Shown one piece after another: positions 10,903 through 24,566 of a stretch of 64,000 bases of DNA (position 1 is its first letter; the number at the start of each line of letters is the position of its first letter). The stretch is from Purshia tridentata. Its lineage: Eukaryota > Streptophyta > Magnoliopsida > Rosales > Rosaceae. Below the pieces are notes generated by a model. The model made no database searches. It saw only the letters and a list, made by a program, of their open reading frames with translations, and was not told the DNA's origin. The position numbers and the translations under genes are program-made. Location: assembly GCA_003254885.1 (NCBI GenBank), contig QANT01005727.1, positions 1-64,000 on the forward strand, given 5' to 3'.

Positions 10903-13900
10903 TCAGTTGAAGAAGTACGGAGATTTTAGAACCTCTTGCAAGTCAAAGTCGCCTCTTTCTGGGAGGGGAGGAAATGTCAATGCTGGATATGATGCTTGGA
11001 AGCTTTCAAGCAACTGGGTACAACAAGAGTTATCAGAAGTCAATGGAAATCAACAAAACAATTTAATCCAGCGATGGGGCCACTGGGAGGAAAGTTTCTA
11101 ACTTGTCGAAGATAGGCACAGCACAGTGAAACTATTAATAAAAATGATGATATAAATCAAAAGTTTGAGATTCAAAGCAACAGCATAGAAAAAAGGGTTT
11201 CTAGTCAGTAGTCACGTTTACATATAACATGTGTATGTGTGAGTGTGTATAACAACTTTCTAAATGTGAGTTCTTAAACAATTAGAAGCAGTTTCACCAT
11301 TTCATTATATCATAATGTAAAATTTTAAGGAATAGTTCGGGGAGAAGTTGAAAGGAGCCTTTCTATGCACATAGGAGTCATTCCTCCCCTAACTTGCTTT
11401 AAAACAAGCCAGAGAAAGCTCTGAATTTATGGGACCCAATGTTTTTGTGAAGATATAGGTCATAGTTCACTTACATTCTCAAGTATTGGAATGCTATAGA
11501 GCTCCACAAATTTTTCTCTAAGTATCTGATTCATTTGGTCCACATCACATGCATGAGTCCAGAAGGAGTCATGCACCCCTGCAAACATATTTTAACATGC
11601 ATGTGAGAATTTAAACCAGGATAAAACAAAGAATTTATTTTGATGTCTCTCTGTTCTCTAATCATCTCAAAGCAGAGCACTTTAAGAAGGATGTAAATTC
11701 CAATATCTTTTAAATTAAATGCTTAGAAAAAGTGTCTGATCCTCATATTTGAGAACCATATTGAGCTTTTGACTTCGAGCATGTATTTTTACAACATTAC
11801 CCATGATCATGATTTGAGGGCATGGACATGTGTGTCACATTTTACTATATATGAGTATTCTGATAGAAAATAAATAAAGCATACATATAACATAATGATG
11901 TGAATGCTTTACAGTATTGTAATGAAACAAGAGACTGAACAATGCTCTGAGACACCGAACTGAGAAGATAGTGAACCACACTATTACTTAGAATTTATGA
12001 GACATTAAATTTGGGTGCAGGCAATCTGCTGGTCTCTAGCTAATGGAATATTTAAAGCCCAGTCTAAGACAAAGTTATAGACTATACTACTGAGACAAAC
12101 CTGCAAAACGTAGGCCAGCATCCCTGCAGGCAAGAGCAGTCATCATCATGTGTGAACCGTCAAGCGAGTGTACAAAATTTGGAGGAAATGCAGTTCTCTG
12201 TTTTCTAACATCTACCTGGAGTAGACAATATATCAAATCTACAATAATTGATAAGAGATTAAGAAGGAAAGAAAAGATTATGTAAGCTTACAAAATTACT
12301 CTCCCGCTGCAAGGCCAAAACCTGAAGGGATGTTCTAATCTGCAACTCCAAGGAGAGATTAGTTACTAACTGATCGCTACAATAGTAATAAAATAAAGAT
12401 GCAGCACCATGCAGGGGTTTGTCTTCTAGCAACCAAAAAGTAACTACCATTTAATAACTTATGAGCATATGTGAGGAAAGGTCAGCTTTCATTACTACCC
12501 AACCCAGGGAATTTTGAGTAGAAGAGAAAACTTAGGTCGCAGCTTAAATGCCATTTAATTGTATGTTATCAAAAACCTTCAAGCCATATGTTCATTGGCT
12601 CAATATTAAGAGTTTTACGAGTGCATAAAGCTGGAAAGCCCACAAGTTTTGAATTGATGAGCCCATAGCAGCCCTGTCCTCAGTAACTTTGAACCAAACA
12701 GTCTCCAATTTCCGGTACCAGCAAAAAATAATGTGAGAGAATCCATGTGATTTATTGAGATCAGTGATTGTCAACAAAAAAAAGTGCATGAAAACAAAAG
12801 TGAGATGCATCCTATCCTATTCGGTAGTAAACAATTTCATCCGAGACTGAATTCCGGCAAATGTTGGTTTGTGTCAAAGTAAATTTAATATTTAACTAAG
12901 CTGTCAAACTTACAAGATGTCGTTCACTTTTACAGTAAGGTTGCACAACAGGAAGACCTAGAGGAGTTGTCCAACGCACAGGCTGATTTTCTGAAGCAAT
13001 TACCTGCAAAAGTTTCATAACACGGCTTAACTCTCAGACCTACCAGGCAGTCCAGGCCTATTATTTTGTGTCCAAAATGTGACTGGAAAAAAGAAAAATA
13101 CCTTGGCACAATCACCAAGCCAATTCATTGTGCCACGTGCAGCTTGGAATATCTCTCCAAGGGCAGCCAGAGTAACCTTGGAAAAGAGAATGTAAAATTA
13201 AGAAGGATGAAGTAGATGGACTAACTAATATTTAAGAATTTTGAAACCAACTCATATTTAAGAACAACAGGAAGTAAATATGAAATTTAGACAAGTCCAA
13301 GTGTAACTTCTTATCATATTACCATGTAATAGTAAATATAAAAATTATGGCAGTTGTGCAAGTCTAGTAACTATATCAATGCCCTTATTATCTGTAAATA
13401 TGACATATTAAATTGGTTAACTATGCATTGCATTTGCATCTTTGATTTTTAGTTAATTATCCAAATGTTGAATTCCAAGAAATTTCTGTACTTAATTCTT
13501 GATCCACAAATATAACAATGAAATTTGGTGGCTGGAACACTTGGGTGACTGGCTTCTTACCTTAGCAGCATAGCAAGCTGCAGTGAACAGTAGTCTATCA
13601 TCAGTAATAAGACCCTTTTCCTCTAATCTTCTTTTTATTTGCTCACGTGCCCCAACATAAGTAACACCATATACTGAAGTCATCACAGTCTGTTTCACCA
13701 ATTTCCGATCAATCTGAAATATTCCAAAACCATAAATTGTCAATTTATAAATATGCATATGGACTTATTTATCTAGAAACAATGCACATATGTAAGGGTT
13801 GTTGTCTACGTATCTCCATCTGAATGTGTGTGTAACATACTGTATTACGTACATATACTTGTACATGAAACTTAAAAGCAAAATCAACATTTGATAAGTA

Positions 13901-16900
13901 GAAGATTCATCTTATAATATATTGCAACTTTGAACTCCAAAAGAACCATGAAAGATCAACCTGATCAACTAAGACCCTGGCTAATAAAGCATTTGGGTTG
14001 GTAGTCGGGTCCTTATTGCTGTCTCTTCTCATAATGGCATGCACCCTGGCAACATATACATATAGAAGATAAGCCAAAATAAGTGGTAGAGAGGAGTTCA
14101 CAGAAGCAAAGACTAATTTTTAACCAAACCAGGAACTATGCGGTTATATGGAAGGCATTAATATGCGTCTCTAGAACAAATCTTAGAGCAAAGAAACTAT
14201 GAAATCACTTTGCAGTCATATTTCAAGATGCATACAGCTTTGCAGGCACATGCAGCCATATTTTCCCCTTTTAGACAAGATAACATCTTTATTTCAAGAT
14301 TTAATATACCTCACAGCAATTTCTGAGTAAACATCGGCGGGTTTCTCTCCAGCAACCAAGTTGACTGCAGCTGCTTCCAACTGAGAACATAAAAAAAAAA
14401 AATGCAATATTTCATCATGATGAGTTCTTGAACTACTATTCCAGAAACACTGAAAGAAAAAGAAAAAAAAAAAATCACTTTTTAGAGTTGCAATAACATG
14501 AAGATGCACAGAGAAAACTTGTATCTATTATGATAAAGCCAACGTACACTATCTCTTCCCAGAGCTGCATAGTGTTGTAAGCCATTGCAGGAACCATCCT
14601 AGAAAATTTAGAGCTCATTGTTAATGCATTCCCAAATTAAACTAGACCATAAAAAACTCAATGCTTTAAAAACTAAAACTAAATATATAAAATCATCATT
14701 GAAAAGGTTCATGATCTAGGCATTCTGCTCATGGAACAATCGCTGATGCCACTAAAAGAAGTGACCAAAGCATCCCTTTAAACTTGGATCATCATGTGCT
14801 CCAAATAAGAGTCTCAATGAAGAGAATATTTGACCCTTACAAATAAGCTACAAAATTTATCATTTGCATAAAACTTTTAAAAACAAATGGGTCAAATATT
14901 AAATTTAAAAATACTCCAAAAAAAACTTGCTTAAATTAGAATATCACCCTTTACTACTCCAAAGCCTCTAAGGATGCACTTTACCTGATGGATGGGCAAA
15001 TGAGAAATGACAGTATGCGGTGATGGGCTATTTAAGGCTTCTGACAGATTTATACAAGCAGCTAGGCACTGTAAAGGATCTTCAGCTGTTAACCACCAAC
15101 GGTTTCCATTAACAGGATTTTTTGCTGAATCCAATATAAGATCAATGTGATTATCCACGAATGCTATCCGCCCATCATATGAAAGCTTTTCAACACCACC
15201 TGAAAACAGGTTTGCTAAATGAATCTTCAGCCAACGTAATCCAGACTTCCCTAATGGTCGTCCTTCAGCAAATTCAAGGACTCCTCGACAGAGATCAGAA
15301 CTCAAATGATTCAAATGTGGATGCATTGGATATGCCCGGCCTCGGAAATCAAGATTGTGGGGATAATAAAAGCCTTCCTCATCTTTCATTTTGCGGGCAA
15401 CCTATTTTATAAACAATTTAATCAATATTATTGCTCACAAAGTAAAATCTAATGCTGGTGAACATATAGAATTGTTCCAGAGATAGTCTAGATGTGATAT
15501 ATATGTTTTGTCCACTAGTGCACAGACACTAGGCAAGAGTTACAAGACCATTACTTTTAACTAATTGAATTACTGGGTTGACCAGCACAGCAAATTAACC
15601 GGGTTCTCTTGACATTGCAACATAACACAATAAAATATTATTAATCGGAAGGAGACCTTACAGAGAGCTTAAGTTCAGTGTCACATCGTTGAGAATGCCT
15701 CTCTTGGTTAATCTTCTTTGCTTTTCTTACACTCCATTTCCATTCCTGAATTTCTGTTAAATCCTCGAGTGGTGGTTTCTCTGGTACAGGAACCTACAGG
15801 CCCAAGAGAATATTCAGGCCAGGTGACTTTTATAAGCAAAAGGTGGACATAAGAATGTTAACAGACCTAAAATATTTAGCTGTAAGAAAAACCCACCAAC
15901 AAAGCCAACTGTACCACAAGGGGTACTGACTACATTATTACTCTAGTTTCTTTTCTTTTTTGTTGGATCATTGTAACATGAGGCAGTCATTTCAGGGGTA
16001 ATACGTTCTTCAAGAGAAAGAGATCATGCCATTAAGTTACTCTTAATTTTGCACAAAAGAAAAATGAGAGCTATCCCATTTTGGGGTGCTTGTACCATGC
16101 AGGTTCTCACATTTCATAATAATGCTATGGCTATTAGCTTGGTACATTATCCTCTGAAGACAGTAAGAAAAAGGTAGAACACAAACAATTTGTATCAAAT
16201 GCAAGAGATAATTATGTGCTCACATCTTCACGATCAACTAGGCCTGCAATGTTGCCACCTCTAGCCCAGATGCTCTCCACCACACTAAGAACTTTTCTAT
16301 TCACCCTCCATTTGGTGCTTCCAAGCATATCAAGGGCCTGCACACGAGCCACATCAAAGGTGAATATCATTTTCATGATGTCTAGAACAAAGTATACACT
16401 GAAGAACTAGAAATAAGATCCAAAGTATGACTCTAATTTCTGTACCTCAAACACTTTCTGCATTTGTTTTCCGGATATATTCCTCATTGCATCTACCTGC
16501 TTCCTAGATCCATGAGTACGCATGACATAAGAAGGTAGGAACAAGTGCCCACCCTTGTCATACCTGGAAAGATTTTTAATAGATGTTTAAAAAATGAGTA
16601 GAAAAAGTATTACAAAACAAAAGTAAATGTTATGGGCAGCTGAGTGCAGTCTTGTGATTTATTTGACATTAATTAATCAGTTGTAAACTTGAATCTGATT
16701 TCGCTCATGTTAACTTTCTTTTTTCTTGTGAAAGAACAGACAGCAGGTCAATTACAACTTCCAACAGCAGGCCTTGATAAGATAAAGTGCTACATGAATG
16801 TGTTGTATCTCATACCCTTTCCATTTTTTGGGAGGCACCAACATTGGCACATAAGGAATCAACATATGCTTAGCCTGTAAAGAAACAATGACATAATAAC

Positions 16901-18977
16901 CGTTAAGTAGCACTGTAGCACAATGAGAGTAAAGACATGTCCAATAGAATAATGTATGCTTGGCATATACAATAGGCTTAGAAATGGCTGGTAATTTTAG
17001 CAGTAACCCAATAGTACTAGAAATCCCAACCACACATGGAAGAAGTACCACAACTTACAAAATGAAAGAAGAATTATTCTACAAAGAACCCCCCCAGCCA
17101 GAAAATTGTAAAGATTTATATTTAAATTCACAGTGAAAACTAATTTCAAGTGTACTGAACAAACTCAAAAAGCAAGAGTGCATGTTCTACCTCCAAAAGG
17201 AGAGACATCTAAACTTACAGTTTTGTCGAGTCCGTTAAGAACTAGGGGATCACATTCTATAACGCCATAGTTCTTCACAAGTTTCTGCCTATAAGGACCA
17301 AAAAGAAGTTTCATTATCACAAATGGAAAATAGTAGACTTAAGCCACATGATTGACCATCCCTTGCAAATCTACTCCACATAGGTATGTAACACCATATA
17401 TTTAGAATAGCATATACCATGATAAATGAATAAGCTAAAACTGAAACATATGACACTAACCAAGGCTCATCTATCGAAACCATTCCAACCTAAGACAAGC
17501 CAATTAAAGAAATTCTGGTGGATCATACCTATAGAAGCATGCGATCTAGTTTCCAAAAGTGAATTGCTGATGGGAAGAAAAAAAGGTTCTAAAGTCTTAC
17601 CCTGGACTTTTTGTCACGGCCTTAAATCTGTGCCTAAATGCAGGTCTAACGTCAGGTGGCCCATCTGCCAACTGGTTAAGTGGAGGTTGTACGTAAGCTG
17701 TTTCTGTTAATAGTTCTATCAGACGACTTCCCAGCTGTAAAATCACATTACATGAAAGAAAAAAAAATATTTTGAACCCCATAATACACAATATAATCTA
17801 AAATAAAATAGATTTATTAGCCATATTTAAGAATACAAAGTGCTGAGAGCGACAAACCTTAGCCTGTGTATCACGACCCCAGGGCTTCATATCTTCTTTT
17901 ATCAATAACTTTTGCACATCAATCAGTCTTTTCCTTTTAATTAAACCATTAACACGTTTCCTGAGTATCTCCTTCTCCTTGTTCAGACCGTCTTCATCAG
18001 CAACAGCAGTCTTCTTTCTCTGGAGAATTTTGGTTTTCTCCAAGAAACTGTGAATCCTGACCTGAAATATAGTAAGACAACAATATATGCATCAAGGCCC
18101 ATTTCAAAACCAATATATGCATCAAATTATCTACAACAACAAACATACGCATAAAATTAGGACTCTTAACACTCACCTCCTGCTCTATGGCCATACCAAT
18201 CTGCACAGCAGCTTGAACAACCTGAACACACCCATCTTGATTTCCTACCATAACCAAACCCATAATCTTATGCATAACAATAAGCGCCATCTTATCCGCC
18301 GGCAACAAATCAATGTGGGGGGCAAATGCCGCCTTATGCTTCTTTGTTTGCTGCGTCTTTTGCTCCCTCGCTATTGCCTCCCTCAACGGCTCAAACCACC
18401 CCAAAAACAAAGCTTTCACATAAGGCAAACTAGGAGCTAACTTTTTCTCACGCATTACTCTTTCCAAATCCTTATACTCCTCCACCATTCTCTCCCAAGC
18501 CTCGGTCTCGGCCTTTATTTGCCTCCTCCTAAGCAAATTATACTTCCTCCTGTCAATGTCCTTCAACTCCAATTTCAATTCTTGTTTGGTTCTTTTGTAT
18601 ATACCCTTCAAAAAGAGTGAGGCAATCCAAGGTGGGTCTTGGATAAATATCCTCGGGGGCGATTCTGGAGGCGCAATTAGATGAAATTCGCTCATGGGAT
18701 TCTGAAAATTCACCGAATTTTCGAGGTCTTCGACGAGATTGTCTTGAACTGAGTCTTTTAACGGATATAAGTGAACTGGGTCTGAAGGCGGTTTGAGGCT
18801 GAGTGGGAAAGGAGTGGACGAAGAGAGTGAGGGCTTGAAGAAGAGATTGTTGGAGGTTGAGCTGAAGAGAAAGTGAAGGTTTTTGAGGGACTTGTGGTTG
18901 AGTTTTGGAGGTTTCCTCCATGTAGAACTGGACGTTTGAGCTCGAGGGCTTGGAGAGAATGAGGCTGTGGAAGCCAT
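10903..18977 (-). CDS. RPOT3: Phage-type DNA-directed RNA polymerase, RPOT3 (RpoTp)-like, plastid
   Basis: Nineteen exons (minus, 5' to 3'): 18177-18977, 17858-18061, 17601-17734, 17219-17288, 16816-16874, 16446-16563, 16224-16337, 15662-15793, 14985-15401, 14548-14598, 14310-14380, 13961-14045, 13561-13713, 13102-13176, 12914-13003, 12292-12339, 12101-12215, 11475-11578, 10903-11013; 983 residues, all phases consistent. It is a single-subunit T7-like polymerase. The catalytic residues are visible: Asp684 in [12 protein letters not shown], Lys759 and Tyr767 in [10 protein letters not shown] (spaced as in T7 Lys631/Tyr639), and Asp916 in GVHDSFW. The C-terminus SPYFFN fits the family. A Ser/Pro-rich N-terminus suggests a transit peptide. 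Motifs such as [11 protein letters not shown] and the neighbouring At2g24130-like gene favour the plastid paralogue (At2g24120/SCA3) over mitochondrial or dual-targeted RPOTs; targeting itself is inferred. Confidence 0.9.
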
Positions 18978-20189
18978 TGAAAAAGAAGGAACTCAATGAA
19001 GTGTGAAGAACTAGAGATGAAACCTCGCTTAAACCTTCCCGTTGTCCATTTTGAAGATATGTTTTCAAAGTATTTATATTTCCGGGAAAAATAGATAAAA
19101 ACTAAATGCTACACAGAAGTAAGTCATGGGCCACCCTATAGTGATCATAGTCATATGAATCCAACCCAATTTTTCATTCATTTTGTCAATACAGACCCAC
19201 ACTAAATGGGCTTTCTTGGGGTTTAATGATTAAGGTCCACTTAGGAACTAGTAACTACCAAAGAACCGTTTTTCAACTTTTTCTTCAAAGCAATTTTGTT
19301 GCTTTCTCACATGTTAATGATTAACAATTTTGCATTTTGCATTGGTTCGTCGGTGATGCATATGAACAGAAAATCACCATCTGACGTATGATCTTCTGTG
19401 ACTCATGATTCCTACAATATTGCACTACCTATGTCTTAATCAATCTGGCTTTGTCCAAAACCAGAACTAACTCCACAATCATTTACAAAACTTGTGTGCC
19501 AGTTTGGGTACTTGGGTGTAAGGTTAGGGCTTGTTTTATTTTCTAACTTGTTTATGGTAGTTGCAACTTGCATGTTAATTGTGCGGTATTTCTCTGAGTG
19601 CTATGGTACCAATTAAGGAATAGTTTCTAAATGCATAACCTGAGCGCGGCTGAGCCGACAAATGTACCTACACCCAAACACCCACTTAGCACATATCACC
19701 TCCTATTCTCTAAGCGTGCTTATTAACCAATATTATCTTCTCCCCACAGCACACAATCCACTAATCTCTATGCTCACATTTACAAATCAACATTAACATA
19801 ATAAAAGTAGATAAACATACATGAACAAAAAGAATTAAAGTATAAAATAAAATGGTTAGGTCTGCTGGTGCTGACATGTCCAGCATTACTGCTACACATA
19901 CGGCTTAACGTTGCTTACTTGTCATGTGTTAGCACACACTTGTATGTCTACTATTGGTGGGTTTTGAAGTCAAAGATCACAGGCGCCAAACGTACATCCA
20001 CTCCTTCAACGGCAGTTAGGCACAAGTTATTCATAATTGTTTACTTATTAGCATTAGGCATGTCCAAGCTTTTATCATCATCTTCTTAAGCTCATGCTCG
20101 TGCATGCATTGTCTTATGTACCATCCAGTAGGCTAGTCTCTTAATTTGTACTCTCTTCGAAATTTTTTTCTTGAAGAAGATTGGTAATC
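18978..20189. other. Head-to-head promoter region of RPOT3 and the LRR receptor kinase
   Basis: About 1.2 kb separates the two start codons, which point away from each other, so both promoters must lie here. The sequence is AT-rich with no repeat or coding region that I can support. No TATA or named cis element could be assigned with confidence. Confidence 0.5.
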
Positions 20190-23100
20190 ATGATGGGTAC
20201 TTTTCATAGGTTTCCCATGTTTAATTTTCTCTGTTTGATCATTTTCTTGGGTGTGGCCTTGTGCCAACAAGACAATGCTAAAACAATGAAAGATAAGGCA
20301 TCACTGCTTTCATTCATGGCAGGGATTGTTTCAGACCCCCACCATGCTCTAGAGGACTGGAGTTCTTTGGGTGTCCATGTTTGTAATTGGTCTGGCATCA
20401 GGTGCAACAATGCTAGAGACCAAGTTGTAGAGCTTGATCTTAGTGGAAGGTCACTCAGGGGAACCATTTCTCCAGGTCTTGCTAATCTTTCTTCCTTAGC
20501 CATTCTTGATTTGTCAAGAAACTTTTTTGAAGGTCACATTCCAAGAGAGTTAGGCTCTCTTTCTCGACTCAGACAACTCAGCTTATCTTCCAATCTTCTT
20601 GAAGGAAACATTGCTGCTGAAGTTGGTTTTCTTCACAAATTAGTATATCTTGATTTGGGAAGCAACCGGCTTAAGGGTGAAATTCCAATGCCACTTTTTT
20701 GCAACCAATCTTCTTCTTTGCAGTACATAGACCTTTCTAACAATTCTTTAAGCGGCAAATTTCCTTTAACAGATGGATGTGAGCTTAAGCATTTGAGGTT
20801 TCTTCTACTGTGGTCCAATCGTCTAGTTGGTCAGGTTCCTGCAGCCCTTTCGAACTCCTCAAAACTTGAATGGCTGGACTTAGAGTCTAACATGCTAAGT
20901 GGGGAGTTGCCATCAGAGATTATAAGGAAAATGCCACAGTTACAATACCTCTACTTGTCCTATAATGCCTTTGGGAGTCATAACGGTAACACTAACCTTG
21001 AACCTTTTTTAACATCATTAGTTAATGCCTCTAACTTTCAGGAGCTTGAATTAGCTGGAAATAATCTTGGGGGAGAGATACCTCCTATTATTGGTGATCT
21101 TTCTACCAATCTTGTACAAATTCATTTAGATGATAATCTTATTTATGGTTCCATCCCTCCTCAAATTTCGAACCTCGTCAACCTCACCCTCTTAAACTTG
21201 TCTAGTAACCTTTTGAATGGAACCATTCCACCCCAACTATGCCGAATGAGTAAGCTGGAAAGGGTTTATTTGTCGAACAATTCACTCTCCGGTGAGATTC
21301 CATCAGCTTTTGGTGACATTCCCCATCTAGGCCTTCTAGATTTATCAAAAAACAAGCTATCTGGTTCAATTCCAGATAGTTTTGCAAACCTTTCCCAGTT
21401 AAGAAGGCTCTTGCTCTATGAGAACCAACTCTCAGGGACCATACCACCAAGTCTAGGAAAGTGCATCAATTTAGAGATTCTAGACCTTTCTCACAATCAA
21501 ATTTCAGGGGTAATCCCTAGTGAAGTTGCAGGACTGAGGAGCTTGAAGTTGTACTTGAACTTGTCTAGTAATTACTTACATGGACCATTACCAATGGAGT
21601 TGAGCAAAATGGACATGGTGCTAGCAATTGACCTATCTTTCAATAATCTTTCTGGCACAATCCCATCACAACTTGGGAGCTGCATTGCCCTTGAGTACCT
21701 CAACCTTTCGGTCAATTCCTTAGAAGGCCCTCTTCCAGTTGCAATAGGAAGGTTGCCTTATCTTCAACAACTTGATGTATCTTCAAACCAATTGATTGGA
21801 GAAGTACCAGAATCTTTGCAGGAATCATTAACTCTCAAGAAACTCAACTTGTCTTTCAACAACTTCTCTGGGAATGTATCAAACATGGGCGCCTTTTCTT
21901 CACTGACCATGGACTCTTTCCTTGGAAATGCCGGTCTCTGTGGCTCAATAAAAGGCATGTCAAAGTGCCGGAAGAAGCGTGCTCATCATTTGGCTATTCT
22001 GCCAATTCTCCTGTCCTTAATTATCACTCCAATCTTTTGCATAATTGGTTATCCCCTCATGCACAGGTCAAAATTTCAAAAACACTTGGGAATTTTCGAT
22101 GGTGGGGATTTGGAGGGTGATGAAGAAGAAGGGAAAAAAGAGCACAAGTACCCAAGAATCTCATATGAGCAGCTTATTGAAGCCACTGGTGGTTTCAGTG
22201 CTTCAAGTCTGATTGGTTCAGGCCGGTTTGGGCAAGTCTATAAGGGTGTCCTTCAAGATAATACAATAATTGCTGTGAAGGTATTGGATTTGAAGACAGA
22301 TAAAGAGATCTCAGGAAGCTTTAAAAGGGAATGCCAAATCCTGAAGAGGACTAGGCACAGGAATTTGATTAGAATCATCACAGCTTGCAGTAGGCCAGAC
22401 TTTAAGGCTCTTGTTCTACCATTGATGTCAAATGGGAGCCTGGAGAGGCATCTTTACTCATCAAGCCATGGATTGGATCTGATTCAGTTGGTGAGCATCT
22501 GCAGTGACGTAGCTGAAGGAGTGGCTTATTTACACCATCATTCCCCAGTTAGAGTTGTACACTGTGATCTCAAACCAAGCAACATTCTACTTGATGAGGA
22601 CATGACAGCTTTGGTAACTGATTTTGGAATTGCAAGATTAGTCAAGGGCGATGATGAGACAATTCCAACGAATGACTCAACATCCTTCAGCTCAGCAGAT
22701 GGCTTGTTATGCGGATCCATTGGCTATATAGCTCCTGGTATGTACTTTTTTCTGCCATATTTTATAGTGTTCGTGCAAAAATTTAGTATTTTAATCTAAC
22801 ACATACTATTCTCCTTCATTGACTTTTATCAAACTTAGAGTATGGAATGGGAAAATGCGCTTCCACTCAGGGAGATGTATTCAGTTTTGGGGTCCTTTTG
22901 TTGGAAATTGTTACAGGAAGGCGGCCAACAGACGTCCTTTTTCATGAAGGTTCAAGTTTGCATGAATGGATAAAAAGCCAGTACCCCGCTAGGCTTGAGC
23001 CTATAGTTCAACAAGCAGTAGATAGGTGTGCCCCAGCTTCAATGCCTAAGCAATATAAAAGAATATGGTGGGATGTCGTATTGGAGCTGGTTGAGCTTGG

Positions 23101-23242
23101 TCTTATTTGCACACAGTACAATCCTTCTATGAGACCAAGTATGCAGGAAGTAGCTCATGAAATGGGCAGGGTGAAGGAATATATCTCCAACCCTTCATCA
23201 GTGTTGATTGAAGAAGTGGACCTTAAAGTTGATGCACTCTGA
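20190..23242 (+). CDS. LRR receptor-like kinase, At2g24130-like, non-RD type
   Basis: Two exons, 20190-22737 and 22839-23242; 983 residues (Arabidopsis At2g24130 is of similar length). The start is the ATG pair at 20190/20193. Order: signal peptide (about 1-27, hydrophobic FNFLCLIIFLGVALC), LRR N-terminal cap with CNWSGIRC, some 18-20 LRRs of the L-x-G-x-I-P plant type, a short Cys-containing cap (GLCGS), one membrane segment at about 600-622, and a kinase domain from about 667. The glycine loop GSGRFGQVYKG, Lys697 (AVK), HCD at 791-793 and DFG at 811-813 are present. HCD in place of HRD makes it non-RD, as in receptor subfamily XII. The single intron splits APE-Y in the activation segment. 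Without splicing the frame stops shortly after 22737. Ligand unknown. Confidence 0.9.
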
Positions 23243-24459
23243 TTCTAGAATGGTGATTGAAGGAGTTTCATTGAATTTAAAAATTCTCGAATGATCATTG
23301 AATTCATTTGTTTGATTTCTATTTCTATGTTCTTTTTTTTTCTTTGGTAAAGCAAATACTGATAGGCCATTTGAATCTTATGGCAATTGCTTTCTTATTT
23401 GTTTAACTAATAACTATGTGCTATACTCTTTCTTTTATGCCATTAGAGTACATTTCATTGCCTTGGTATAACTTTTGCCAAATAGGTGACATGAGAATTC
23501 AGCAAAAAGGTACACCAAGCATTAAGCCATAAAGGAGAAATTCCTCACTATTCAACAACAGGTCTTGCATCCTGATGAATATCCTACTTTTATTGCTTGC
23601 TTAATCTCAGAACCAACCAAAGACAGCCTTTGTTGGTTATTAATTTAATAGTTAATTCATGTAATCAGTAATTCAAATTGGTACTATGGATCATAACTCT
23701 CTTTTCAATTAATATATAGCATTATGTTTGTGGTAGCCAACACAGATTGATATCCACAGTCCAAAAAGGCATTTTTTTCTCTTTTTGCCTACCTTGATAT
23801 AGAATTGCCTATTTAAAATGAGTAGTGGAAGGTGTTAATATCCCTATTCTCAAACCAATATAGCTGTCCAATCCCATTTGAATCCTTTTTATCACTCACA
23901 TTAGCATGAGAAAGTAGCTACACCATTTTCTTTGCAAGAGCAGCAATCTCCTCCCCCATGACCCCATGAGAAAAAAAAAAGAAAACAGAAAACCCAAATT
24001 AGCTGATCTGATTAGAGCAGCAAGGTGCGAATTTTCAGAAAATTTCATGGTAGAAGCATTTTCATTAACATAGTCAATAAATAATGAATTAATCAATAGA
24101 ACAAGAGACCTGAAGATAAATCTGTCAAAATATTTACTAGAAAAGGACCATTTCATGATAATCCTAGGTGGCCTTCCCAGCTGAAAAGGTTTAGGTAACA
24201 TTCCAATAAGCCTTCGCACTTTCCTCTTCATATAAAAACTTTGCTGAGTCTGAGTCCATATCCACTAGTGGCCTCTTCAATTGTATCACGTAGCTCTCCA
24301 TGGCATTTCTATATTGCACCTGTTACTCTCAAAACTTTTAGAGTAGGACAGTGATGCAGGCTTGACATCCCCTCCAGAATAGAAGATAGGAAGGGTGGAG
24401 TTGTGATTTAATCATTCCCCAGAGACATAAGTAGAATCACTAAGAATTAATGATGAAAT

Positions 24460-24506
24460 AGACCAACAATATCTTGGCCAAAAAAAAAAAAAAAGACCAA
24501 CAATAT
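24460..24506 (+). repeat. Micro-insertion, CTTGGCC plus A-run, with 13-bp duplication
   Basis: AGACCAACAATAT at 24460-24472 is repeated exactly at 24494-24506. The 21 bases between are CTTGGCC followed only by A. The core matches the insert at 6721 (TTTGGCC) and nearly that at 63366 (TTTGGTC), which suggests a common source. Confidence 0.8.
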
Positions 24507-24554
24507 ATATCAAGTTAATATGAGGTTACACATGGAGAGACACACAAATGTTGA

Positions 24555-24566
24555 GCTTTGATACCA
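24555..24566 (-). other. Primer-binding-site-like motif of a decayed LTR element
   Basis: On the minus strand this reads TGGTATCAAAGC, one base away from the TGGTATCAGAGC primer-binding site complementary to plant initiator-Met tRNA. It is preceded by ...GACA, a plausible LTR end. No gag-pol remnant was seen, so this is only a hint of an old retrotransposon or solo fragment. Confidence 0.35.

Noticed and set aside
23896-24400. Possible NBS-LRR remnant on the minus strand (phrases like LHHCPTLKVLRVTG)
   Set aside because: The similarity is short and broken by stops; no NB-ARC motif lies nearby. It is too weak to annotate as a pseudogene.
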